From assembly GCF_009725755.1 (NCBI RefSeq), contig NZ_WNIJ01000002.1, positions 186,001 to 250,000 on the forward strand: a stretch of 64,000 nt of DNA. The letters are read 5' to 3'. Position numbers and translations under genes: made by a program. The DNA is from Bombella sp. ESL0385. GTDB taxonomy: Bacteria; Pseudomonadota; Alphaproteobacteria; Acetobacterales; Acetobacteraceae. Of the stretch, positions 54,173-62,554 are shown in pieces. The first letter of the stretch is position 1. Each line of letters starts with the position of its first letter. The notes below the pieces were generated by a model, which did not search any database, was not told the origin of the DNA, and was given only the letters and a program-made list of their open reading frames with translations.

Positions 54173-55183
54173 ATGGCTAGCCTCATGTCTGTTTCTCTCT
54201 CTTTACGTTATTGCAGCATGTTATTGTTAGGGGGGAGTCTCCTTTCCCCACTAATACCCCTTCGGGCAGAAACAGCCTCCCCTCCTTTAGAGCGTAGCCA
54301 ATCCCGTTTATGCAGCGATGCTACAGCGCAAGTTGAGCGTGCCTTACGCTTACCGGATGGGTTCCTCTCGGCCATCAGCCGTGTTGAAACAGGCCGCCCC
54401 GATAATAAGGGGGCACTCCTCCCCTGGCCATGGAGCATTAACGCAGCAGGGAGCGGGCATTTTTACGCCAGCCGGGAGGAAGCCATCGCCGCGGTGAAAG
54501 CCTTTCAACAACAAGGGATAACCTCTATTGATGTCGGGTGCATGCAGGTTAATCTCCTCCATCACCCTACGGCTTTCCCTTCCTTAGAGATTGCCTTCGA
54601 CCCCTATAATAATGCCCGTTATGCGGGGATGTTCCTCCAAAGAATGCGCGATCAAACAGGCAGTTGGCCACGGGCTGTAGCGGCATATCACTCCCAGATT
54701 GCCAGCAATGGCACACCTTATCTTGAGCATGTCCTCCAGCAATGGGCCATCCCCCAAGGCGACCCCGCCCCCAATATCAGCCCCGCACCACATAGTATGC
54801 CACACACGGGACCAAAACCGCCCATAGCTCCTAGGCCCGCTACCGCCCCGTATCGCCCTTTCATCATTCGTCAAGCAGGGGATATGCCTGTAGGAAGTGG
54901 CATTAACCATGCAGGGACCGGGGCAAATGCCTTCCTCGCCCAACGCCACGCCCATCCACCCCAAGCGATGGCACCTCAGACAACCGAGGCGACAAACCCG
55001 CCACCTGCTAATAACCTAAACACACATCGCCCCTTCCGGCCTTTCCGAGGGCTTTTCCGCCCGACAATGCCGCCACCGCCTCATCAACGGCTTAAAACCT
55101 CCCAAAATGGGCGCAATCTAGCCGCTTATCGGGCGATGGCTGTCCATAGCACGGCGGCTATGCCTTATATTCCTGCCTATTAA
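54173..55183 (+). CDS. Lytic transglycosylase-like SLT-domain protein
   Basis: This 336-residue secreted protein has a signal peptide (YCSMLLLGGSLLSPLIPLRA) and an SLT-type lysozyme-like domain at about 45 to 185: LPDGFLSAISRVETGRP carries the catalytic-Glu region, with DVGCMQVNLLHHP and RAVAAYHSQIASN further on. The C-terminal half is Pro-rich and low complexity. The location next to flgI and a truncated flgJ suggests it opens peptidoglycan for the rod (inference). Start at 54173 or 54185. Confidence 0.78.
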   Translation: MASLMSVSLSLRYCSMLLLGGSLLSPLIPLRAETASPPLERSQSRLCSDATAQVERALRLPDGFLSAISRVETGRPDNKGALLPWPWSINAAGSGHFYASREEAIAAVKAFQQQGITSIDVGCMQVNLLHHPTAFPSLEIAFDPYNNARYAGMFLQRMRDQTGSWPRAVAAYHSQIASNGTPYLEHVLQQWAIPQGDPAPNISPAPHSMPHTGPKPPIAPRPATAPYRPFIIRQAGDMPVGSGINHAGTGANAFLAQRHAHPPQAMAPQTTEATNPPPANNLNTHRPFRPFRGLFRPTMPPPPHQRLKTSQNGRNLAAYRAMAVHSTAAMPYIPAY

Positions 55184-55191
55184 ACAGCCAT

Positions 55192-56826
55192 TTAAATAGC
55201 CATGGCACGCTGGCGCAAATCTGCACCAACCTCCTGCAAGACAGGAACAAAGGATAATTCTTGGGCACGGAAAATACGCATTGTCGGGTACCATGGGGTC
55301 CGTTCCCCTTCATCACCCCAACGCCAACACGCATCCCAACGGCTCACAAGCCACACCTCTCGTCCTAACGCCCCTGCCAGATGCAACGGTGCTGTATCGA
55401 CAGAAATTATAAGGTCCAGAGCTTCCATCAACGCTGCCGTATCGGCCATATCCTGTACTTCATCCATCACGTCATAGACGGGTTGCGGCGTCTCTACCCC
55501 CACAAGCTCACCACGCCGTGGGCCATATTGTAGATTAAAGAAATCCGCCTCAACCGTGCCAAAAGCGGCCATCATCTCCGCAAAGCTGCTCGACCGCCGC
55601 TTATCAGAGGCCACGTCTTGCGCGCTTGTCCGTGCATCACCTGCCCAAACTAGGCCTACACGCAGACGCCGCGTCTCTAGCTCTTGAGCCTGAACACCCC
55701 TTTGCTGGGCAATCACGCGCTCTACAATTTGTGCAAAATGTGCCCGCCGCTCTAACGGCACAGCAAGATAAGGGGTAAAGGGTGGCAACGCCGCAGGAGA
55801 TTTGAGGTCACACAGATAAGGTAAGTCTGGAATAGGGCAAGACGTATCATATTCTTTAACCCGTTCTGGCGTCTTTAAAAGCTCCGCTACCAAACAGACC
55901 TCAACCATAGGATAGGTCTCGGCCAACAAACGAGCTAGAGGCGGAAGGGCCGCTATAGTGATATGCCCTGCTTGACGAGCAATCTCTGGCAAAAAGCGAA
56001 TGAACTGTATCGTATCCCCTAAACCTTGCTCTTGATAAAAGAGAATACGCTTCCCTGCTAAAGGCACACCCTGCGTTAGACGCGGCAAATCCTTATAAAA
56101 CCACCATGAAAGATTAGGCATACGCGGCACGCGCCGCACATAACGCGCAAACCCTTCCTCATATGCTCCAGCTTTAAGCAAGGCCATCGCATACCCAAAA
56201 GAGACATCCTCATCACGCGAGGCAAGCTCTATCCCCTTTTGATAATAAACCATCGCCTCGCGCGAGCGGTTAAGCCGCTCTAACGCGCAGCCCATATTAT
56301 TATAGAGAGCAACAGAAGGCGGCCCCTCTTGTAACCATACCGCCAAAACACGCTCGGCTTGGTCTGCTAAGCCTGCCTCTAACAAGCCCATGGAGATATG
56401 TTCCCCTGCAAAAAGACGATGTTCAGGGTAATTCTGCGCAATCTCCATAAAGAGGCTGATGGATTCATCACGCTTACCTGCTGCCATCAAAGCCCCGGCA
56501 AGGCATAATTTCAACTCCCCTTGCAGGGAGGCCAAAACAGCATGACCCTGTGGCAAAAGCAGCAGTGCTTTGCGAAAAATCGCTACAGCAACATCATGAT
56601 GCGCTGTCTGTTGGGTAAGAAAAAGCCCTGCTGCTAAAAGCACCGGAATATCTTGACTAGCCTGTGCTGCCTGTATCGCAAGACTCGTAGCTTGTACCCC
56701 TTGACCCATAGCGTAAAGCTCTTTGCAACAAAGCGTCAAAGCCTCTGGCGTTAGCCCCTCAGGCAGCGCACTTTGGGACGGAGAGGGAGGCCCTTTTGCA
56801 CCATTATGTTGCTCCACCATTGTCAT
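55192..56826 (-). CDS. TPR protein with glycosyltransferase-9-like C-terminus
   Basis: This 544-residue protein has an N-terminal half of TPR-like helical repeats (LEAGLADQAERVLAVW, YNNMGCALERLNRSREAMVYYQKG) and a C-terminal half like GT9/heptosyltransferase-type proteins: GKRILFYQEQGLGDTIQFIRFLP, then LIISVDTAPLHLAGALGREVWL and TPWYPTMRIFRA. Such TPR-GT fusions often sit near flagellar genes in alphaproteobacteria. The start at 56826 has GGGAGGA 5 bases upstream. Its substrate is unknown; flagellin is a reasonable guess. Confidence 0.72.
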   Translation of the reverse strand: MTMVEQHNGAKGPPSPSQSALPEGLTPEALTLCCKELYAMGQGVQATSLAIQAAQASQDIPVLLAAGLFLTQQTAHHDVAVAIFRKALLLLPQGHAVLASLQGELKLCLAGALMAAGKRDESISLFMEIAQNYPEHRLFAGEHISMGLLEAGLADQAERVLAVWLQEGPPSVALYNNMGCALERLNRSREAMVYYQKGIELASRDEDVSFGYAMALLKAGAYEEGFARYVRRVPRMPNLSWWFYKDLPRLTQGVPLAGKRILFYQEQGLGDTIQFIRFLPEIARQAGHITIAALPPLARLLAETYPMVEVCLVAELLKTPERVKEYDTSCPIPDLPYLCDLKSPAALPPFTPYLAVPLERRAHFAQIVERVIAQQRGVQAQELETRRLRVGLVWAGDARTSAQDVASDKRRSSSFAEMMAAFGTVEADFFNLQYGPRRGELVGVETPQPVYDVMDEVQDMADTAALMEALDLIISVDTAPLHLAGALGREVWLVSRWDACWRWGDEGERTPWYPTMRIFRAQELSFVPVLQEVGADLRQRAMAI

Positions 56827-57028
56827 AACATTCCTCCCTCTATGGCCTAAACCACATCCAACCTTATACATGAACTCATTAGACCATAATTATGCCATAA
56901 TTGAACTTGCTGCGTAAGGACTTAATGGCTATTCTATACCAAGAATAAGATTTAACTTTAAAAAGGCCTTTAAAAGAGTTTCCGTCCCCTCTGAGGGAGG
57001 ATCGTTCATCGCCCTATAATCAGCCAGG

Positions 57029-59251
57029 ATGACAATGCCCACTCCCTCTCCCACCACTCAATCCTCCTCTGCTCATGCTGATGGAGCAACACATAAACCT
57101 GTCCCCCAAAATGAGAGCGGGGTACATCACATGAGTGGGGCTGTTACCTCCCTATTACGCAACCCGATGAGCCTCTTTAAAAAAGGCGGGGTTGCCTCCT
57201 CCCTCTCCACCCGCCTACCGGGGACGGATATTCTGCTCGCTTTAGGGGTGATTCTGCTCATCTCTATCCTCATCGTCCCCTTACCGACGATGATTCTCGA
57301 CCTCGGCTTATCGCTCTCCATTACGTCTTCTGTCCTCATCCTGATGGTGGCGTTGTTTTTAGAGCGACCTTTGGATTTTACATCCTTCCCCACCCTCTTG
57401 CTGCTCACCACCATGTTCCGCCTCTCTTTAGAGGTCGCAACGACACGGCTCATCCTTAGCCATGGCAATGAGGGGGCCTATGCCGCAGGCCATGTTGTGG
57501 CCTCCTTTGGGGGCTTCCTCATGGGTAATGATGTAGTGATTGGCGGGATTGTTTTCTGCATCCTGCTTGTTGTCAATTTTATGGTCATTACCAAAGGGTC
57601 GGGCCGTATTGCGGAGGTCTCTGCCCGCTTCTTCCTCGATGCTATGCCCGGTAAACAAATGGCCATTGATGCCGACTTAGCCTCCGGAGCTATTAATGAG
57701 CGCGTTGCGCGTGGCAAAAGAAAAGAGTTGGAAGAAGAGAGCTCCTTTTACGGGGCGATGGATGGTGCGGCTAAATTCGTCCGCAATGATGCGATTGCGG
57801 GGATTCTCATCACCGCCATCAATATTCTAGGAGGGCTAACCATTGGTGTGCTGCGCCATAATATGCCCATCAGCGAAGCAGCGCAGACCTTCACCACCCT
57901 CACGATTGGTGATGGGTTAGTCTCTCAAATCCCAGCTTTGCTTGTCTCCCTTGCTGCGGGTATTGTCGTCACCAAAGGCGGGACGGATGGCTCTGCCGAT
58001 GTCACCTTGTTCCGTCAATTAGGCGGCAATGCAAAACCTCTGGCAATTGCAGCAACACTCTCCGCTGTTTTTGCGCTCATGCCGGGCCTGCCTGCCTTTC
58101 CCTTCCTCATGATTTCTATCGCGGCTGGGGTTGGGGCATGGGTTCGCTATAAAACGCCCAAACGTAATGAGGACGAGCCTGACCTGACCCAACCAGCAGC
58201 CCCCACCACACAACCCATTACCGAACTCCTCAAAATCGACCTTTTACGGTTGGAGATTGGCTTTGGCTTGCTCCCCCTTGCCAGCGGGGATGACGCCCAA
58301 ATTACGCGGCAAATCAAAGCCTTACGGCGCAAAATGGCAACGGATATGGGGTTTATTACCCCTTCAGTCCGCATCCAAGATAATATCCAACTACCCACAG
58401 ATCGCTACGTCATTAAGCTAAAAGAGATTGATATTGCCTCGGGGGAAGTACGGCCTAATCATCTACTGGCGATCTGCCCTACCCATAAAGACGGCCAACC
58501 AACATTACCCGGTGAAACAACCACCGAGCCATCTTTTCATCTCCCCGCGATATGGATTGACCCAAATTTAAAAAAACAAGCAACAGACCAAGGCTATACA
58601 GTTGTGGACCCGGTGACGGTCATCATCACCCATCTCACCGAATCCATAAGCCAAAATCTAGGCGATTTGCTCACCTATACCGCTACGCAAGCCTTGCTGG
58701 ATGACCTCCCCGCAGAGGAGCAAAAACTGGTCAATGACCTCATCCCCTCGCAAGTCTCACTCAGCACTGTACAACGTGTCCTGCAATCCTTGTTGCAAGA
58801 ACGCATCTCCATCCGTGATTTGCCCACAATTTTGGAAAGCATTCAAGAAGGCCACGCTCTCGCTGCAAAGGGCATTAAAGCCCTCACAGCCCATGTCCGT
58901 ATTCGCCTCTCCCGACAAATCTGCAATAGCTATGTTGGGCCTTCAGGCTGCATCTCTATGATTACACTCTCCCCAGATTGGGAGAATAACATCCTCAATA
59001 ACACTGTTGGCAAAGGCGATGACCGCACCTTAGCCATGCCACCTGCCATGCTGGACCGCTTTGTCACTGCTCTACGCCAAACCTTCGACCAAACGGCTAC
59101 TTTGGGAGAGATGCCCGTCATCGTAACCACCTCAGCAACACGTGATTCTGTCCGGATGATTGTGGACCGTATTCGCCCCTCTGTTGCGGTTATGGCGCAA
59201 GCAGAAATCTACCCCCGTACGCGCATCCGCACGGTTGCCACAGTGACCTAA
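57029..59251 (+). CDS. flhA: Flagellar export apparatus protein FlhA
   Basis: This 740-residue protein forms the export ring. About eight hydrophobic segments occupy residues 60 to 370, with the FHIPEP-type region at LFLERPLDFTSFPTLLLLTTMFRLSLEVATTRLIL and the cytoplasmic loop VSARFFLDAMPGKQMAIDADLASGAI. The soluble C-terminal domain runs to the end. The first 55 residues are a polar extension. ATG at 57029 or 57035. It starts a plus-strand unit with the flhF-like gene. Confidence 0.96.
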   Translation: MTMPTPSPTTQSSSAHADGATHKPVPQNESGVHHMSGAVTSLLRNPMSLFKKGGVASSLSTRLPGTDILLALGVILLISILIVPLPTMILDLGLSLSITSSVLILMVALFLERPLDFTSFPTLLLLTTMFRLSLEVATTRLILSHGNEGAYAAGHVVASFGGFLMGNDVVIGGIVFCILLVVNFMVITKGSGRIAEVSARFFLDAMPGKQMAIDADLASGAINERVARGKRKELEEESSFYGAMDGAAKFVRNDAIAGILITAINILGGLTIGVLRHNMPISEAAQTFTTLTIGDGLVSQIPALLVSLAAGIVVTKGGTDGSADVTLFRQLGGNAKPLAIAATLSAVFALMPGLPAFPFLMISIAAGVGAWVRYKTPKRNEDEPDLTQPAAPTTQPITELLKIDLLRLEIGFGLLPLASGDDAQITRQIKALRRKMATDMGFITPSVRIQDNIQLPTDRYVIKLKEIDIASGEVRPNHLLAICPTHKDGQPTLPGETTTEPSFHLPAIWIDPNLKKQATDQGYTVVDPVTVIITHLTESISQNLGDLLTYTATQALLDDLPAEEQKLVNDLIPSQVSLSTVQRVLQSLLQERISIRDLPTILESIQEGHALAAKGIKALTAHVRIRLSRQICNSYVGPSGCISMITLSPDWENNILNNTVGKGDDRTLAMPPAMLDRFVTALRQTFDQTATLGEMPVIVTTSATRDSVRMIVDRIRPSVAVMAQAEIYPRTRIRTVATVT

Positions 59252-59301
59252 CCCTATTGATACCCTTATAAACCACCCTCTCCTTTAACTGGATCACGCT
59301 C

Positions 59302-60090
59302 ATGACCCGTTCTTCAACCGATCAGCACACCACACAGCCAGTAGAGACGGGCGATGTTGTTCTCCCCTCTAATGCGCTAAGTGTCCCAGAGATTCTCGCT
59401 TGGCATTCCATCCCCCAAGAGCTTATCACCGCGATGGCCGGTAGCAGCCTTGCTGAAGGGTTAGAGCGTGTCATTCATTTTGCCCCACTGCCTTTAAAAC
59501 CTGGCATCCCAATGGCGTTGGGCGGGGCATCTGGCTCTGGCAAATCACTCACCCTTGCTAAATTAGCCGCACGCTATGCCCGCCAAGCGCGGCAATCAAA
59601 AGGTAAACTCCGCCAGCCTCTCGTTTTAGCCTGCGATAGCACCCCTGGTAGTTACATCAAGCTTGCTTCGATTCTACGTGGTTGTGACCTAGAGTTGGTC
59701 AAAGCCTATGGCGGCATGGACCCAGAGGAAATTGACGGCCAAGACCGCATCATTCTGGTAGATTTACCGGGGCTTTGTGTCTATTCCCCCACAGCCATGA
59801 CGGAAATGCGTGAGGTGATAGACCGTACAAAAGCACGCCTCTCATTAGTCGTCCCAGCGGGGATGGACCCAGAAGAAAGCACTGATATTGCTGCGGCCTT
59901 CCATCATTGTGGGGCGGATTCACTCATTGCCAGCCGTATGGAGCAAGCCGGGCGTATTGGTAGCATCATTACCGCGGCGGCTTGTGGTTTATCTTTAACC
60001 TATGGGAGTTATTCCGGCTCTATCAATGAGGGCTTTACGCAACTCACCCCGGCTATTCTTGCCCGTCGGCTGCTCGTCTTACCGGGGTGA
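59302..60090 (+). CDS. FlhF-like SRP-type GTPase with degenerate motifs
   Basis: This 262-residue protein follows flhA and aligns with the NG domain of FlhF, the SRP-family GTPase that positions the flagellum. P loop GGASGSGKS (74 to 82) and the following LTLAKLAA fit. Other motifs are eroded: the DTxR loop is CDSTPGSY, DTAG is VDLPG (Asp154), and the guanine motif TKLD is SRME (211 to 214) within SRMEQAGRIG. The closing G-x-x-P-x-D-L is GSINEGF. FlhF is usually over 350 residues with an N-terminal B domain, absent here. It may no longer bind GTP specifically. Confidence 0.75.
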   Translation: MTRSSTDQHTTQPVETGDVVLPSNALSVPEILAWHSIPQELITAMAGSSLAEGLERVIHFAPLPLKPGIPMALGGASGSGKSLTLAKLAARYARQARQSKGKLRQPLVLACDSTPGSYIKLASILRGCDLELVKAYGGMDPEEIDGQDRIILVDLPGLCVYSPTAMTEMREVIDRTKARLSLVVPAGMDPEESTDIAAAFHHCGADSLIASRMEQAGRIGSIITAAACGLSLTYGSYSGSINEGFTQLTPAILARRLLVLPG

Positions 60091-60093
60091 TAT

Positions 60094-60114
60094 AAAAGGG
60101 GGGCGTTACCCCCC
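60094..60114 (-). terminator. Terminator of the fliP operon overlapping its stop codon
   Basis: On the minus strand GGGGGG (60114 to 60109), loop TAACG, and CCCCCC (60103 to 60098) form a stem followed by TTTTAT. The fliP stop codon TAA (60108 to 60106) is in the loop and the last two Gly codons form the stem, so termination and translation end are fused. It also lies four bases past the flhF-like stop on the other strand. Confidence 0.75.
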
Positions 60115-60975
60115 ACCAAAACTGCGGACTAAACCACCAGAGACCATCTGGAAGCCATCCACCAATACAAAGAAAATCAATTTAAACGGCAAAGAGATGG
60201 TCGGCGGGGGAAGCATCATCATCCCCAAGCTCATCAACACACTAGATGTCACAAGGTCTATCACCAAGAAGGGCAAATAGAGCAAAAAGCCCATCTCAAA
60301 ACCACGGCTTAGCTCCCCTACCATAAAGGCTGGGACAATCACCCGCCAAGGCGGCCGCACCGTGGTGGTGTGGGTACCATCCTTCCCCTCCACTGGCGTT
60401 GCCTCTGGCTTAACACCAGCGAGATGATAGAAAATAGCCACATCATTAGGCCGCGCATTGCGAATCATAAAATCGCGGAACGGCTCTGCCGCTGCTTGCA
60501 AGCCTGCAATTTCATCAACGCGGCCATCCATCAGCGGCTCTATCCCTTGCTCCCAAGAGCGTTCCAATGTGGGCTGCATCACAAAAAAGGAGAGAATGAG
60601 GGCCAGCGCAATCAGCACCATATTAGGCGGTGTCCCCTGCGCACCAATGGCACTACGTAAAAGCGACAGCGTAATGATAATCCGCGTAAAAGCCGTCATC
60701 ATCACCAGCAAACTCGGTGCGAGGGAGAGAAACCCCACAATCGCCGTAAGCTGGACAAGACGGCTTGTCGTCCCCGCCTCGCCAATGCCACCGCCTTTAC
60801 CCATATCAAAAGTGATGGATTGTGCAAAAGCTGGATGCGCTGCCACACATAACAACACGCCACCTATCACCACGCCACACAAAGCCATGATGCCACATAT
60901 CACGCTCCGTTTTATCGGCTTATGCTGTTTGGCAGCCTTCATCATGGCAAAGCGACCTTTATCACTCTGGTTCAT
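60106..60975 (-). CDS. fliP: Flagellar export gate protein FliP
   Basis: This 289-residue membrane protein is the FliP gate subunit, with a signal peptide (cleavage near AFA-QS). Family phrases: LVMMTAFTRIIITLSLLRSAIGAQGTPPNMVLIALALILSFFVMQP and GFLLYLPFLVIDLVTSSVLMSLGMMMLPPPTISLPFKL. GAGAGG lies 9 bases before the ATG at 60975. The open frame reaches 61041 only through a TTG, overlapping fliO, so I reject the longer form. Confidence 0.95.
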   Translation of the reverse strand: MNQSDKGRFAMMKAAKQHKPIKRSVICGIMALCGVVIGGVLLCVAAHPAFAQSITFDMGKGGGIGEAGTTSRLVQLTAIVGFLSLAPSLLVMMTAFTRIIITLSLLRSAIGAQGTPPNMVLIALALILSFFVMQPTLERSWEQGIEPLMDGRVDEIAGLQAAAEPFRDFMIRNARPNDVAIFYHLAGVKPEATPVEGKDGTHTTTVRPPWRVIVPAFMVGELSRGFEMGFLLYLPFLVIDLVTSSVLMSLGMMMLPPPTISLPFKLIFFVLVDGFQMVSGGLVRSFGGG

Positions 60976-61003
60976 ACGCTTACGCCTCTCATCTCTCTGG
61001 CTA

Positions 61004-61402
61004 TTACGCTGTCTCTGATGCGCTCTCTTTAAGAGGAGCAATGTCCTTTAAAGGCTGGGTTGGGCCATCGCCTAACCAGCCAATACAGAGGTCTGTTGGG
61101 CCACCTGTAAGAATCACCGCTGTGGCCTGCTGCCCTTCCGGGCCTTTTACAGCGACAGAAAAAAGCGTTCGTTTTGCTCCCAAAGGTACGGCATCTTGCA
61201 CTTTTAAAGCACGCTCCGGGGCCGCTTCAGTTACCTGCAATAAGCGAGGCATACGGTGGCGCATACGGCGTAAGAACCACGGCGTTATGAAAATAAGCCC
61301 CACAACAAGCCCTAACGCTAATACGGGATTCATGTGAAACCCCATAACAGCCTGCATCATCGCCCCAGAACCATGAACCCCACTAACTGGTGCTGGTGTC
61401 AT
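61004..61402 (-). CDS. fliO: FliO-like flagellar export protein
   Basis: This 132-residue protein has one transmembrane segment (LALGLVVGLIFITPWFL) and a small cytoplasmic beta domain (VQDAVPLGAKRTLFSVAV, AVILTGGPTDLCIGWLG) typical of FliO, which helps FliP assemble. The sequence is weakly conserved in the family; the gene order fliN-fliO-fliP supports the call. Confidence 0.8.
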   Translation of the reverse strand: MTPAPVSGVHGSGAMMQAVMGFHMNPVLALGLVVGLIFITPWFLRRMRHRMPRLLQVTEAAPERALKVQDAVPLGAKRTLFSVAVKGPEGQQATAVILTGGPTDLCIGWLGDGPTQPLKDIAPLKESASETA

Positions 61403-61416
61403 AATCGGACGAAACC

Positions 61417-61824
61417 TTACGCACTAGCTGATGACGACATAATCTCCGTCATCGTCACAGCAATATTATCATCCTCAATGATAGTGATTTCCCCACGAGC
61501 AATCAGCCGATCATTGGCGTAAATATCAATCGAGGCCCCTAATTTACGATTTAGCGGCACAACAGCCCCACGGCCAAGGCGCACCAAGTCCCGCACGGGC
61601 ATTTTAACATCGCCCACCACGGCTGTAATTTTGACAGGAACATCAAGAATCGCCTCACGGTCACGGGCTTTTTCCTGCTCGCTATCGTAATATTTACCGG
61701 CCCGCTCTGCGCCTTCTTCTGCTACCTCGGACGAAAAATCGGACAAATCAACACCACCAGAGGCCTGCTTATCATCAGGCTGAGGGGCAGTCGCATTAGG
61801 GTTGGTCTCTGTCTCATCTGCCAT
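61417..61824 (-). CDS. fliN: Flagellar motor switch protein FliN
   Basis: This 135-residue C-ring subunit has a 55-residue acidic N-terminal leader and the SpoA-type beta domain: ILDVPVKITAVVGDVKMPVRDLVRLGRGAVVPLNRKLGASIDIYAND and ITIIEDDNIAVTMTEI. It lies between the fliH-like and fliO-like genes. fliM, its C-ring partner, is not in the window. Confidence 0.94.
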   Translation of the reverse strand: MADETETNPNATAPQPDDKQASGGVDLSDFSSEVAEEGAERAGKYYDSEQEKARDREAILDVPVKITAVVGDVKMPVRDLVRLGRGAVVPLNRKLGASIDIYANDRLIARGEITIIEDDNIAVTMTEIMSSSASA

Positions 61825-61826
61825 GC

Positions 61827-62549
61827 TTATTCTCCTTCTTTTTGTACTATATGCGGCTCTACATCCTGCACGGCTTCTTGCTCACTTACAGGAGCCAGCC
61901 TGATGAGTGCCTCCACCGCTTCTGCGACACGATGCCGCACGGCCTCTGCCCATTGGCTCTCATCCAACGTGATGCGCGCTTGCGCGGCCGAAATCGCTAC
62001 ACTACCGGCTTTGCGCTCGGCTTCTGCCGTAATGGCAACATCCTTCGCCCCGGCAAGAGCGGTGCGAAGGGCTGGCTCATCAGCCTTAGCGCAATCAAGA
62101 GTGATGGTGCCCTCACATTGAGCCACCAATAAGGCGGCGTCCTCAGCAAGCTGATGGCGCAACCCTGTTTGTGAGAGATCTCCCGCAAAAAGCTGCTCAA
62201 CAACTCGGCACACCCCCTCCACAAATTGCTCTGCAAGCCGCATCATCTTGGCATTACGGTGGGTCTCCTCCTCCTCCATAAACGCTAAGACCTGCGCGAT
62301 AGAGTTTGCCATCTCATCACTCAAGCTCTGCACGGCATCCCCCTCACCTTGGCGATAACCTTGCTGATAAGCCTCAGCTTTAAGACGTTCCAACTCATCA
62401 GGGTGGAGCGTAATGCTCGGCTCTGGCTCCTCCTCCTCATCATCAAGCACCTCTCCCACCACGTCATGCTCATGGCGGGAAAAATCCTCCAAACTCTCAC
62501 TGAAACTCCACCGCTTGGGCGGAGCAGCCTGCTGTGTGATGTTGCTCAT
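61827..62549 (-). CDS. fliH: FliH-like export ATPase regulator
   Basis: This 240-residue protein shows the FliH/HrpE pattern: an acidic N-terminal part, a Gly/Glu stretch LKAEAYQQGYRQGEGDAVQ, a central helix and a C-terminal domain with LTIEDAALLVAQCEG-like residues. FliH holds FliI inactive and escorts it to the export gate. Location directly after fliG and before fliN agrees. Its sequence is weakly conserved, so the call relies on motif and order. Confidence 0.82.
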   Translation of the reverse strand: MSNITQQAAPPKRWSFSESLEDFSRHEHDVVGEVLDDEEEEPEPSITLHPDELERLKAEAYQQGYRQGEGDAVQSLSDEMANSIAQVLAFMEEEETHRNAKMMRLAEQFVEGVCRVVEQLFAGDLSQTGLRHQLAEDAALLVAQCEGTITLDCAKADEPALRTALAGAKDVAITAEAERKAGSVAISAAQARITLDESQWAEAVRHRVAEAVEALIRLAPVSEQEAVQDVEPHIVQKEGE

Positions 62550-62554
62550 CAGAT

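Noticed and set aside
59302-60090. Possible pseudogene of flhF
   Set aside because: The frame is full, has a normal ribosome context and keeps the P loop; divergence of motifs is not the same as loss of coding.
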